64,000 nt of DNA. Source: Porphyromonas circumdentaria (GTDB lineage Bacteria > Bacteroidota > Bacteroidia > Bacteroidales > Porphyromonadaceae). The stretch is taken from positions 56,070-120,069 of the forward strand of contig NZ_FUXE01000001.1 in assembly GCF_900167105.1 (NCBI RefSeq), written 5' to 3'. Both the position numbers and the translations under genes were made by a program. Every line of letters begins with the position of its first letter. Position 1 is the first letter of the stretch. The notes under the pieces were generated by a model. The model did not search any database. It was not told the DNA's origin and worked only from the letters and a program-made list of their open reading frames with translations. This document shows positions 9,097 through 18,225 of the stretch, in pieces.

Positions 9097-12000
9097 ATGG
9101 CATACAATAAGAAAGTTGTTTTAGAGGCTAATACCGAAGCTATTCGTGTCGTACTCCGCTTAGAGAAAGAACGTCGAGAGGCAACCGAGGCTGAAAAAAC
9201 TATATTAAGAGGATATCAGGGCTTTGGAGGACTCAAGTGTATTCTCAACAGATGTGACCAAGCCGAGGACATCCGACACTGGTCTGCTTCAGAGCAAAAC
9301 CTATTTGCTCCCACGCAACAACTCAAGCAACTCATTTATCGAGAAGCGATAGATGCCCATACCGCCAAACGCTATTGGGATAGCATCAAGGCAAGTGTGC
9401 TCACTTCCTTCTATACGGATACACATATTGTCTCAGCTATTGCCGACTCCATTGCAACAGCAGGGGTTACCATCAAGCGATGTTTGGATCCTTCCGCAGG
9501 CATGGGGGCTTTTGCCGAGACCTTTGCGTCCAAAGTAAGCCTTGTCGATGCCATGGAAAAAGACCTCCTGACGGCTCGTATCTCACAAGCCCTTCACCCC
9601 CATGGCGAAGGGAATATCTTCGTGCAGAACCAACCCTTTGAAGCCATTGGAGAAGTGGAGGACAAGGATAGGTACGACCTTGTGACAAGTAACATCCCTT
9701 TTGGAGACTTTATGGTCTACGACCGTAGTTACACCAAGGGTAAAGATGTACTCAAGAGCGAATCTACCAGAGCCATTCATAATTATTTCTTCGTTAAAGG
9801 GCTGGATACGCTCAAAGAGGGTGGACTACTTGCCTTCATCACTTCACAAGGCGTCCTCGATGCCCCACGTAACGAGCCTATCCGTCGCTATCTGATGCAA
9901 AACAGTCGGCTTATCTCGGCTATTCGCCTACCCTCGGGTATGTTCAGTGAGAATGCCGGCACAGAAGTCGGAAGCGACCTCATTGTCCTGCAAAAGCAGT
10001 CGGGTAAAGATATTGGCGAAGGGATGGAGCAAGCCTTTATCAGCACTTTCCCAGTACCCAAAGGTGATGGCTTCTCTATTGCCTTTAATCATAGCTCTCT
10101 TTTTGAGGGTGAGTGGCAGGAAGTGATGAAACACACCATCGCCACAAGTCGCACGATGGGTACAGACCCTTATGGCAAGCCCACGTGGGTCTATGAGTTC
10201 GATGGCGGTATTGAAGAGATGGCTCAAAGTCTACGCTTTCAGCTCTCAGAGGATATAAAGAAGCGTTTTGACAGAAAATTGTATGAGACAGGCATTGCTA
10301 TGACAGAGGAAGAGCGACAAGCTGAAGCCGAAAAGAAGCTACGTCAATTGGGTGTAACAGCAGGGTTGTCTGAGTCCAAAGAGGAAAAAGGCAAAGGTGC
10401 AGAGTTGGATGACAAGATTAACGATGCCTACACGCTCCTGCCTAAGAGCATTGAGAAACAGCTACCTAAACTCTACAGCACTGAAGGAGAACTGATCGGA
10501 GATAAAGTCGCCTATGCCCGCTACTTCTTTCCAATGGGCGCTTACACAGCCTATTTGCTCGAATATGACCCCAAAGAGCGTATCGGCTTCGGTGCTGTAA
10601 CCATGGGGTATGAATGGGAACTCGGTATTATCTCCCTCGATGAGATGGCGGAAGTCAACATACATGGCTTAGGCATAGAGCGAGATCTATACTTCAAACC
10701 TAAGAAACTTCACGAAATCGCAGAACTCGAGGAACTTGTCAGAGGACGATATACCAAGGAAGCCACTCCCCGAATGGAATCTGTGGTTGAAGAGAAGAAA
10801 GAAAAGACAAAAGAGGGAGAAACTGAGGTAGGGCATGCAGAAGAAAGGCAAGAGCCTACGGTTAGTCTCCCCTCTCAAGAAGAACCCGCTCCCGAAGGGG
10901 TTCCTACGTTAACGCTACACCATCAATACCAGAAAGAGGTGCCCGAAATACGAACAGATGTAGAACCTCCCCGAGAGATGAATGGTCAAACAGTCTACTT
11001 CGACGATGACCACCATCCCATAATGGAGAATCCTGATTGGTCTGAAACTTTTCTTTTTGCTCCTGAGGAGTATACGCTATGGACACAAGAGGTGGCACTG
11101 TTCAACGAAAGTATTAAAGAACCTATCCCTGCGCCCAAGCAGAAATCGGACACAACTCCTACAACAAAGCCCGGTCATTTAGCCACACCGCGTCGTCATA
11201 GAGCCGGCAAAAAAGGGGGAGCGGCAAGTGGCTACGAACGCAGCCTCTTTGATTTCGCAAATGAAAACGAGTCTTATTCGGCTCCATCTACTGTCGAGAG
11301 TAAGAAAATCTTTGACACTTCTCCTCGCCCTTTTCTCTCTGCTCCCGATTCACATTTGAGGGATGGTTCTATCGTATTGCAGAATGGTCAAGTGGGATTT
11401 ATCTCCGATTTGAAAAGGCATCCGACTTTCAATCCGATGGATTTGCCTTATGCGCAGCTGTCAAGACTGAAAGCCTATATTGAGGTACGTGAGAGCTATC
11501 ATCGCCTATACGACTATGAAGCAATCAATCACTCCGAAGAAAGAGAGGAGCGTAGCAAACTCAATCGACTATATGACAGCTATGTCGCTCGCTGGGGACA
11601 TTTCAATCAGAAGAGCAATATCGATATCATCAAGATGGATGCCACAGGGGTAGAGATGCTCTTCCTCGAAAGGTCAGAAAATGGTCAATTTGTCAAAGCC
11701 GATATCTTTGACCATCCAACGGCATTCTCCACATCCGAACTCACCATTGCTGCCGACCCCTTGGAAGCACTCAGTGCTTCGCTCAATAAGTACGGAACGG
11801 TAGAACTTGACTATATAAGTTCTCTGCTTCCTGAGATGGAAGAGTCGGATATCCTCTCTGCCTTGGAAGGACGCATCTATTTCAATCCCGAGATAGATGG
11901 TTACGAGGTTGCCGACAAGTTCGTATCAGGCAATGTGATTGAGAAAGCCGATGGGCTTGCCTCTTGGTTGCTTGACCACCCCGACCATGAGGAAGGTAAG

Positions 12001-13557
12001 CAGAGCTTGGCAGCACTCATGGCAGCGCGCCCAACGCCAATTCCTTTTAGCGACCTTGATTTTAACTTCGGAGAGCGTTGGATTCCGAGTAGTGTATATG
12101 AGAAGTTTGCCTCCGAGTTCTTTGAAACGGACATTCGTATCAGTTACCACTCCAACATGGATGAGTACACGATTAGCTGTGATAGGAAGAATGCCTATAT
12201 CTGGCACAAGTATGCGGTGCAAGGGGAGTTCCGTCGCTATGACGGTTTACATCTCCTCAAGCATGCCTTACATAATACCATCCCCGACATCAATAAGAAC
12301 AAGGAGGTGGTAGATAAGACCACAGGGGAAACAAAAACCATCAAAGTCAGAGATGGAGAGAAAATACAGCAAGCCAATGCCAAGATTGAAGAGATCCGCC
12401 AAGGTTTTGTCGATTGGCTGGGGAGAAGTCCTGAGAGCTTTAAGGAGCAACTTGCTGATCGCTACAATGAGCTCTTTAACTGCTTCGTCCGTCCAAACTT
12501 TGACGGCTCGCATCAATCTTTCCCTAACCTCGACCTCAAGAGGTTAGGGATTCCCGACCTGTACAAGAGCCAAAAGGATGCCGTCTGGATGCTCAAAACC
12601 AATGGAGGGGGTATCTGCGACCATGAAGTAGGAGCAGGCAAGACTCTCATTATGTGTACAGCAGCCTACGAGATGAAGCGATTGGGCTTGGTGAATAAGC
12701 CGATGATTATCGGTCTAAAGGCGAATGTCTTTGACATTGCCGACACCTTTCGCAAAGCTTACCCTAATGCCAAAATCCTCTATCCCGGTAAAGAGGACTT
12801 CACCAAGCAGAACCGCCAACGTATTTTCAACGACATCAAGAACAATGATTGGGACTGTATTATCCTTACCCACGAGCAGTTTGGAATGATCCCTCAGGCC
12901 CTCGAAATACAGCAGGCTATCCTGCAAAAGGAGATGGACTCGGTGGAAGAGAACCTCGAGGTGTTACGCCAACAGGATAGGGACATCTCTCGGGGTATGC
13001 TCAAGGGCTTGGAAAAACGAAAGCAGACCTTAGAGGTTAAGCTCCGAGATATCCAAGACAGCATAGCCGAACGCAAGGACGATGCCGTAGACTTTAAGAT
13101 GATGGGCATTGATCACCTCTTTGTGGATGAGTCGCATCGATTTAAGAACCTGATGTTCAATACCCGTCATGACCGTGTATCAGGCTTGGGGAATCCCGAT
13201 GGCTCACAACGGGCACTCAATATGCTCTTTGCGATTCGTACCATTCAGGAGCGGTCGGGCAAGGACTTGGGAGCGACTTTCCTCTCCGGCACGACGATCT
13301 CCAATAGTTTGACCGAGCTCTATTTGCTCTTCAAATACCTGCGTCCGCAAGCCCTTGAGAAGCAAGGTATCAACAGCTTTGATGCTTGGGCAGCAGTCTT
13401 TGCCAAGAAAAGCACCGACTATGAGTTTTCAGTAACAAATGAAATCATTCAGAAGGAACGCTTCCGCACTTTCATTAAGGTGCCGGAACTTGCGAGCTTC
13501 TATGCGGAAATATGGGAGTTAGGAGTAAGGGGAAGCGAGAAAAGGTTATCTGCTTGA
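9097..13557 (+). CDS. N6-DNA methylase / SNF2-like helicase, 5' part of an interrupted gene
   Basis: Residues 1-1471 are the N-terminal two thirds of the giant methylase/helicase protein of Bacteroidetes mobile elements. Methylase motif I appears as CLDPSAGMGAF (about residue 129) and the catalytic motif as SNIPFGD (about 200). A Pro/Glu-rich linker spans about 560-720. The first helicase lobe begins near 1160, with HEVGAGKT as Walker A and HLFVDESHRFKNL as the DEAH-type motif II, followed by LSGTTISNS (motif III). After SFYAEI the frame runs into foreign sequence and stops at 13557, because an element is inserted at 13501. The second helicase lobe is found in the same frame at 28431-30215. 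Joined, the original protein would be about 2060 residues. The truncated product keeps the methylase but lacks helicase motifs IV-VI. Confidence 0.88.
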   Translation: MAYNKKVVLEANTEAIRVVLRLEKERREATEAEKTILRGYQGFGGLKCILNRCDQAEDIRHWSASEQNLFAPTQQLKQLIYREAIDAHTAKRYWDSIKASVLTSFYTDTHIVSAIADSIATAGVTIKRCLDPSAGMGAFAETFASKVSLVDAMEKDLLTARISQALHPHGEGNIFVQNQPFEAIGEVEDKDRYDLVTSNIPFGDFMVYDRSYTKGKDVLKSESTRAIHNYFFVKGLDTLKEGGLLAFITSQGVLDAPRNEPIRRYLMQNSRLISAIRLPSGMFSENAGTEVGSDLIVLQKQSGKDIGEGMEQAFISTFPVPKGDGFSIAFNHSSLFEGEWQEVMKHTIATSRTMGTDPYGKPTWVYEFDGGIEEMAQSLRFQLSEDIKKRFDRKLYETGIAMTEEERQAEAEKKLRQLGVTAGLSESKEEKGKGAELDDKINDAYTLLPKSIEKQLPKLYSTEGELIGDKVAYARYFFPMGAYTAYLLEYDPKERIGFGAVTMGYEWELGIISLDEMAEVNIHGLGIERDLYFKPKKLHEIAELEELVRGRYTKEATPRMESVVEEKKEKTKEGETEVGHAEERQEPTVSLPSQEEPAPEGVPTLTLHHQYQKEVPEIRTDVEPPREMNGQTVYFDDDHHPIMENPDWSETFLFAPEEYTLWTQEVALFNESIKEPIPAPKQKSDTTPTTKPGHLATPRRHRAGKKGGAASGYERSLFDFANENESYSAPSTVESKKIFDTSPRPFLSAPDSHLRDGSIVLQNGQVGFISDLKRHPTFNPMDLPYAQLSRLKAYIEVRESYHRLYDYEAINHSEEREERSKLNRLYDSYVARWGHFNQKSNIDIIKMDATGVEMLFLERSENGQFVKADIFDHPTAFSTSELTIAADPLEALSASLNKYGTVELDYISSLLPEMEESDILSALEGRIYFNPEIDGYEVADKFVSGNVIEKADGLASWLLDHPDHEEGKQSLAALMAARPTPIPFSDLDFNFGERWIPSSVYEKFASEFFETDIRISYHSNMDEYTISCDRKNAYIWHKYAVQGEFRRYDGLHLLKHALHNTIPDINKNKEVVDKTTGETKTIKVRDGEKIQQANAKIEEIRQGFVDWLGRSPESFKEQLADRYNELFNCFVRPNFDGSHQSFPNLDLKRLGIPDLYKSQKDAVWMLKTNGGGICDHEVGAGKTLIMCTAAYEMKRLGLVNKPMIIGLKANVFDIADTFRKAYPNAKILYPGKEDFTKQNRQRIFNDIKNNDWDCIILTHEQFGMIPQALEIQQAILQKEMDSVEENLEVLRQQDRDISRGMLKGLEKRKQTLEVKLRDIQDSIAERKDDAVDFKMMGIDHLFVDESHRFKNLMFNTRHDRVSGLGNPDGSQRALNMLFAIRTIQERSGKDLGATFLSGTTISNSLTELYLLFKYLRPQALEKQGINSFDAWAAVFAKKSTDYEFSVTNEIIQKERFRTFIKVPELASFYAEIWELGVRGSEKRLSA
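13501..13511. repeat. Left junction repeat (attL candidate)
   Basis: TATGCGGAAAT at 13501-13511. It matches TATGCGGAGAT at the right junction in 10 of 11 positions. The host codons are Tyr-Ala-Glu at both junctions, as expected if the repeat is the duplicated crossover site. Confidence 0.75.
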
Positions 13558-13780
13558 TTAACAGCCTTTCTTTCGTTTGGTTGCATTGGCTTGCACCACG
13601 AAAAAAGGCAAAAAAGAGCAGTTGAAAGAGCGAGTTCAGTTACCAAATCGTTCCCTTTTAGGGGCTTCGGAAGAGGTAAGCAAAAAGTGGTAACTTAAAC
13701 GGTGTTTTTTCTCTTGTTTTCAATGTTTTGCGTAGCGACAACTATCCCTTAGAGGTCTAACTTTGTAAACAAAAACGACA

Positions 13781-15034
13781 ATGAAAGAAAAGATATTGAA
13801 GCTACTCTTTTACCTCAAGCGAGGCACACAGAGTAAGGAAGGAAAAAGCCCCATTATGGCTCGCCTCAGTGTGGGGCGAACAATGGTGCAGTTCAGTTGT
13901 AAAATTGCTTGCTCTCCTCAGCTATGGGATAGCCGTAAGAGCAGACTCGTGGGCAAAAGTGCCGAAGCTGTATCTGTAAACGCAGAACTCGACCGCTTAC
14001 AACTCGCTGTACATCGAGCCTTTGAGTATTTGCAGAGTAAGCAGGGGGAAATAGTAACAGCCGAGGAGGTTAAAGCCACACTCTTTCGCTTAAACAGCGA
14101 TAGCCAAGGGCTGCTATATCATTTGGAGGGCTATTTAGCACGCTTTCGAGAGCGTGTAGGCATAGACCGCAGTGAACGCAGGTATAAGTGTATCTTCCTA
14201 TTTCGCAAGCATTTCGAGACTTTTATCAAACACCGCTATCGAGTAGGCGACCTGCCTGTTCAGAAAGTTTGTAGAGCCTTGGTTGAAGACTTTGAAGCGT
14301 ATCTCACTCGAGAGAAGGCTTTCAAACTCAATACCACGGCTGGCTACCTCTCTATGCTGGCTTCGCTACTGAAAGACCTATACAAACGGCATATCATCGA
14401 CACTTACCCCTTCTTGGGCTATTCTATCCGCTGGGATGTCGGTTCGCCACGCTACATTACCAAGGAGGAGCTTTTGCGTATTATCGCCTTAGATGAAACG
14501 CAATTAGGAGATTACGAGCTGGTGTCAAGGGATATGTTTGTCTTTGCTTGCTATACAGGCTTATCGTACACGGATATTTATCACCTCACCTCTGAGCATC
14601 TTGTGGAGGAGGGCGGAATGACTTGGATACGCAAGCCTCGCATCAAGACAGGCAATGTGTGCCACATACCCCTCTTGCCTGAGGCATCTACCATCATCGA
14701 GCAATACCGAGGTATTCACACCCGAGCCTTTCGCCACGAGCCCCCCAAGGGCTATCTCCTGCCCATTCCTGGCTGTGATACAGTCAATATCCATCTGAAG
14801 AAGATGGCGAAGCTCTGCAAAATCAATAAATGCCTCACCTTCCATATGGCTCGTCACACTTTCGCCTCGCAGATGACCCTCTCCGAGGGGGTATCTATCG
14901 AAAGCGTGTCGAAGATGCTCGGGCATAGTCAAATCAAGACTACACAAGTCTATGCCGAGACCTCGCCCGAGCGCGTGTTTCGGGATATAGAGCGTATCCT
15001 GCCCGAGATTGCTCACTATCGTTTAACCAACTAA
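13781..15034 (+). CDS. Tyrosine recombinase (Bacteroides-type integrase) of the nested element
   Basis: 417 residues with the usual three parts. An N-terminal arm-binding domain (about 1-95) is followed by a SAM-like core-binding domain (about 110-215, with TAGYLSMLASLLKDLYK) and a catalytic domain (about 225-417). The catalytic residues seen are H355-x-x-R358 (FHMARHTFA), H382 (MLGH) and the nucleophile Y391 (QVYAE). At the position of the first conserved arginine the sequence is TGLSYTDI, with Ser262. IntDOT of CTnDOT is known to have a serine there and still works. It is probably the enzyme that moved this element, since it lies about 280 bases inside the left junction and points inward. 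The ATG at 13781 follows a gap holding no other gene. Confidence 0.9.
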   Translation: MKEKILKLLFYLKRGTQSKEGKSPIMARLSVGRTMVQFSCKIACSPQLWDSRKSRLVGKSAEAVSVNAELDRLQLAVHRAFEYLQSKQGEIVTAEEVKATLFRLNSDSQGLLYHLEGYLARFRERVGIDRSERRYKCIFLFRKHFETFIKHRYRVGDLPVQKVCRALVEDFEAYLTREKAFKLNTTAGYLSMLASLLKDLYKRHIIDTYPFLGYSIRWDVGSPRYITKEELLRIIALDETQLGDYELVSRDMFVFACYTGLSYTDIYHLTSEHLVEEGGMTWIRKPRIKTGNVCHIPLLPEASTIIEQYRGIHTRAFRHEPPKGYLLPIPGCDTVNIHLKKMAKLCKINKCLTFHMARHTFASQMTLSEGVSIESVSKMLGHSQIKTTQVYAETSPERVFRDIERILPEIAHYRLTN

Positions 15035-15041
15035 AAGCAAG

Positions 15042-15823
15042 ATGATGAAAAGTACATTCTCTGTGTTATTCTTTATCGACCGTAGCAAGGCGAATGAGGA
15101 AGGGCTATGCCTTATCCGTTGCCGCATTTCTTGTAATGGCAAGACAGCTTCGTTCTCCTCCAAGCAACAAACAGCCCCCGAAGACTGGAACGCTCAGAGG
15201 GCTAGAGTAAAAGCAAGCTCTCCCACGGCACAAGGCATCAACAACGCACTGAATGCTATCGAGCAGGGACTGAATGCACTCTACGAACGCATTCTCAGAG
15301 AGGAGCAATACATCACAGCCGAGTACCTCAAGGAGCAGTTTCTCCGAAAGGAAAAGCCCCAGCAGTCAATCTTAGAGCTATATCAAACCCTTTGCGAGGC
15401 GAAGAAGGCTTATGAAGGTAAGACCCTTAGTAAAGCCACCATAAGAGCCTTTCGGGATAGTTACAAGAGCTTTGCTCGCTTTTGGGATTCGAGGGGGCAA
15501 AGCGGATGTATGCCGTAAACAGCCACTTCAATCGCAAAATCCGTGAGCTACTCATCAAGGCTGGATGTTCGCCCCATGCAGAGGCGAGTTCGCACACCGC
15601 ACGGCATACTTTTGCCACAACCATCTGTTTGGAAAACGGCTTGCCGATTGAGACGGTGAGTCAGATGCTGGGGCATAGTAGTATCGACACGACACAGATT
15701 TACGGCAAAATCACCGATTAGAAGATACAGGAGGATATGACGGCACTTGCCGAGCGTCAGCAGGCGGAGTTTGAGGGCTACTGCAAAGCCATCATGCGTC
15801 AAGCCGAGCCGTCCACCGCCTAA
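15042..15823 (+). pseudogene. Second tyrosine recombinase, decayed (internal deletion, frameshift and stop)
   Basis: An ATG at 15042 opens an arm-binding and core-binding region (about 150 residues, to DSRGQ). The frame then ends at 15518. The C-terminal catalytic block continues in another frame from about 15482: [10 protein letters not shown] (His-x-x-Arg), MLGH and QIYGK (Tyr). A TAG at 15719 interrupts it, and in-frame homologous tail sequence runs on to 15823. The segment that should carry the first half of the catalytic domain is missing. The gene starts 8 bases after the intact recombinase, so the two were once a tandem integrase pair, as in several Bacteroidetes elements. Confidence 0.85.
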
Positions 15824-15884
15824 GGTCGTCTTCATTTCGGGCAAAGGTACAAGGGCGGTCCGTTTGCCCAGCAAGGTCAAGTCC

Positions 15885-16029
15885 TGCGGAGGAGAGATTT
15901 TTTGTACGTATGAAAATTTATCGGAGTACGTACCAAAAAATATTTTCATACGTACAGAAATTTACCGCCTTGCGGAAGAAAATATTTTTGCTTCCGCAAG
16001 CAGAGAAATTTTCTTCCGCAAGAAAATTT
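15885..16029. repeat. Cluster of palindromes and TGCGGA words downstream of the recombinases
   Basis: Two inverted-repeat systems lie side by side. First: TGTACGTATGAAAAT (15903-15917) with its exact reverse complement at 15942-15956, and a perfect palindrome GTACGTAC (15926-15933) in the loop. Second: TTGCGGAAG (15970-15978) with CTTCCGCAA (15991-15999), then AAATTTTCTT-CCGC-AAGAAAATTT (16006-16029), a perfect 10-bp hairpin. CTTCCGCAAG occurs twice (15991 and 16013). TGCGGA also occurs at 15885. The same word forms the element junctions, so recombinase or accessory-protein binding is the favoured guess. Confidence 0.75.
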
Positions 16030-16310
16030 AGAGGTTTCTTTGGGTAAATTTTGATACCTATATAAGGCCTTTCAGAACGCTATACATAAGACACCCTCTC
16101 CCTCCTTGCTTGGCAAACCCACCCTCTATTAAGAAAAGCCCGAACGAATACGATATACTCAGGCCTCCCTGGACGCAAGCAAGGCTTAAAACGAGCCATT
16201 TTCGACCATAGGAACGAGCCTAATCCTCATCTCATTACCGCAAGTGTGGCTGTTTCTATCAGCTCCTTTGCCTGCCTTTTCCCTCGTTTCCCTTGCCTCC
16301 CGAAACAGAA

Positions 16311-16472
16311 GAATGGCTCGACAACGAAGCCGTCTGCCGTAGGCTGAGCATCAGCAAGCGAACCTTGCAGACACTTAGAGATATGGGCAAAATCCCCTTC
16401 TCTATGGTCGGGCATAAGTGTTACTACAAAGAGAGTGACATCACGGAAGCATTGAACTCAAAAACTGAATGA
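16311..16472 (+). pseudogene. Fragment of an excisionase-like HTH protein
   Basis: In frame from about 16311 to the TGA at 16470 are 53 codons beginning EEWLDNEAVCRRLSISKRTL. They include a helix-turn-helix (AVCRRLSISKRTLQTLRDMG) and a wing-like tail (KIPFSMVGHKCYYKESDITEAL). This matches the small MerR/excisionase-like proteins found beside Bacteroides integrases. No start codon with recognisable family sequence lies upstream, since the preceding codons encode a Pro/Phe/Leu-rich unnatural stretch. The N-terminus is probably lost. A related intact gene follows 7 bases later. Confidence 0.55.
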
Positions 16473-16479
16473 ACGCACT

Positions 16480-16788
16480 ATGGCAGAGAATGAAATCATT
16501 ACAAGCGAAATCCGTCAGATGCAGCTGTTTACTCAGCTGATGGAGGGCGTATTAGCCAAGTTGGAGCGTTATTGTGCCTCGGCTCGCCCGATGCTGGGTG
16601 GAGAGGTATTCCTCACAGGAGAAGAGGTCTGCGAGCTACTCAAGCTCAGCACACGCACGCTCCAAGAGTACCGAAGCAACGGCGCTTTAGCCTATTACAA
16701 GATAGGAGGTAAGATACTATACAAACAGAGCGACATCCAAGCGATGCTCGAAAAGCATTATAACCCCATTCTAACAGTCAGAAAGTAA
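16480..16788 (+). CDS. Excisionase-like helix-turn-helix protein
   Basis: 102 residues, with the ATG at 16480. An N-terminal helical segment (1-45) is followed by a winged HTH at about 46-95 (LTGEEVCELLKLSTRTLQEY, then GALAYYKIGGKILYKQSDIQ). The fold is that of helix-turn-helix domains of excisionase or MerR type, which bind att or promoter DNA and bias recombination toward excision or regulate transfer genes. Its position after the recombinases and before the mobilization gene fits that role. Target sites may be the palindromes at 15885-16029, which is inference. Confidence 0.8.
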   Translation: MAENEIITSEIRQMQLFTQLMEGVLAKLERYCASARPMLGGEVFLTGEEVCELLKLSTRTLQEYRSNGALAYYKIGGKILYKQSDIQAMLEKHYNPILTVRK

Positions 16789-16820
16789 GATTAGATAGAC
16801 GCAAGTCTGAATAGACTTAG

Positions 16821-16852
16821 GTCAGTTGGTCAATTGGTCAGTTAGTCTATTT
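16821..16852. repeat. Tandem 8-bp repeat GTCAGTTG
   Basis: GTCAGTTG, GTCAATTG and GTCAGTTA stand head to tail (16821-16844), and a weaker fourth unit GTCTATTT follows. Similar short iterons are common binding sites for relaxosome proteins. The function here is inferred from location only. Confidence 0.6.
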
Positions 16853-17022
16853 AGACCAACCACCAAAACAACCTCTAACCTTAGCATTGAAGTCATCTAA
16901 CGACCTCTGAAATAACCTTTGAACTTAGTCTTGGAGTTATCGAGCAAGCTCGAAACTCAAGAATTAGTAGACCTACTGAATGCTGAGCCATCAGCTATTG
17001 AACCTACCCCTTTTTGTTCATA

Positions 17023-17075
17023 GCAAGGTGTGTCTTTGTACCACAAATTGTCATTTGTCGCACAAAGACCCTTGC
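17023..17075. other. oriT-like interrupted palindrome
   Basis: Nested inverted repeats: GCAAGG (17023-17028) with CCTTGC (17070-17075), GTCTTTGT (17032-17039) with ACAAAGAC (17062-17069), and ACAAAT (17043-17048) with ATTTGT (17053-17058) around a 4-base centre. It sits 53 bases before the start of the mobilization accessory gene. A transfer origin is the best guess. An operator for that gene is the alternative. Confidence 0.5.
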
Positions 17076-17128
17076 CCCGATAGGGGTATCAATCACTCCA
17101 AAGTCTTGATTAAAGAACAACGAAACCA

Positions 17129-17563
17129 ATGAAAAGAAAGAATACAGACAAGCCAGACGGCAGATGTGCCACCTGCCCACGATGGGACAGATGGCACATC
17201 AGAGTACCGAACCCAGAAGATCAACAAAAGCTCATTGAGCTATACCGAAAGTCGGGAGCGAAAACCAAGAGCGACTACGTCAGAGGACAGCTCTTGAATC
17301 ATTCCTTTAAGGTCATTACAGAGGATAAGACTGCCGAACCCTATCTGAGAGAGTTGGACAGCATCATCACTAAATTGAGAGTTATCGGTATGAATTACAA
17401 CGAAGCCGTTAAGACGCTCAATAGCTACCACACAGTCGCCACAGCACAAAGAATGATACAGCAGCTCGAAAGATACTCCGCAGCTATCATTAGATTACAA
17501 GTACAAGCGATACAGCTGACAATGGCATTTGATAACCGAGAGAAAGAACCTAACCTACTATAA
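17129..17563 (+). CDS. Mobilization accessory protein (MobA/MobC-like relaxosome component)
   Basis: 144 residues. It begins with a Cys-containing segment (CATCPRWDRWHIRVPNP), followed by a ribbon-helix-helix-like stretch (RKSGAKTKSDYVRGQLLNHSFKV). A long helical part contains LRVIGMNYNEAVKTLNS, a motif typical of the small accessory proteins that load relaxases at oriT in Bacteroides mobilizable elements. The usual downstream relaxase gene is missing: the next genes run on the other strand. The element has therefore lost its relaxase or relies on one supplied in trans. The oriT-like palindrome lies immediately upstream. Confidence 0.72.
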   Translation: MKRKNTDKPDGRCATCPRWDRWHIRVPNPEDQQKLIELYRKSGAKTKSDYVRGQLLNHSFKVITEDKTAEPYLRELDSIITKLRVIGMNYNEAVKTLNSYHTVATAQRMIQQLERYSAAIIRLQVQAIQLTMAFDNREKEPNLL

Positions 17564-17667
17564 AAAGCCAACCTATTCAAAGGGTACATTGAACTTAAGA
17601 ATCTTTGCGATGATCAGATAGTAGACAAATTATACTATTCCCAAAAGAATAATATGCCCATTAAAAG

Positions 17668-18213
17668 TCAATTCTCTCGACAGAGATGTATATACCATGA
17701 TCCCTTAATAGGTCGATATAATTCTAAGTTGGTCGAATATCGCTGTGCAACTTGATTCAAATCTTCCATCGTAATTCTTTTGATGAGAAATTTCTCCAAG
17801 TCAGGATTCAAGATACATTCTTCATTGTATCGCTTTAGGTCATCTACTAGTTTTGAGGAATAGAGATATTCTTTATATCCACCACTAATCGATAGCCCCC
17901 ATGTGTGTAGTAGCAAACGTACCTCAGTCGTATCCGTAGTAATGATACGACTGACTTTGATTTTTTGAAGTAGGGTATCTAATTGTTTCTGATGTTCGGA
18001 CGAAATCATCGAAATAACACTATCCTTTTCGTCATAAGGAGGATAGTGAAAATTATGATATTTGACGGAAATATCCTTCAGTTCCTCAAATGTAGCTTCA
18101 TGAAGATTGAAGTTATTTAACATAGAGTTATCCGAGGGCATGGCAATCTCTTTCTTACAGCCAATCATCAAAAAGACAAACACAATCGAGACTATGGTTA
18201 ATGGTTTGAACAT
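17668..18213 (-). CDS. Lipoprotein of unknown function
   Basis: 181 residues. The signal peptide and lipobox LMIGC place the acylated cysteine at residue 19, so the mature protein is membrane-anchored outside the cytoplasm. The mature part is mixed helix/strand, contains KYHNFHYPPYDEKDS and IITTDTTEVRLLLHTWGL, and has no recognised catalytic motif. It is the last gene of a minus-strand run behind the Rhs remnant and ends 105 bases from the mobilization gene, convergently. It may be an immunity or accessory lipoprotein of the toxin array. That is context only. Confidence 0.55.
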   Translation of the reverse strand: MFKPLTIVSIVFVFLMIGCKKEIAMPSDNSMLNNFNLHEATFEELKDISVKYHNFHYPPYDEKDSVISMISSEHQKQLDTLLQKIKVSRIITTDTTEVRLLLHTWGLSISGGYKEYLYSSKLVDDLKRYNEECILNPDLEKFLIKRITMEDLNQVAQRYSTNLELYRPIKGSWYIHLCREN

Positions 18214-18225
18214 TCTCTAATATAT

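Larger units (their letters stand above)
16789..17128. other. Non-coding region upstream of the mobilization gene
   Basis: No gene. It holds the short GTCARTTR tandem repeat (16821-16852) and the long interrupted palindrome (17023-17075), followed by a small CCCCGATAGGGG hairpin at 17075-17086. Repeats plus a palindrome immediately before a mobilization gene is the usual layout of a transfer origin. Confidence 0.5.
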
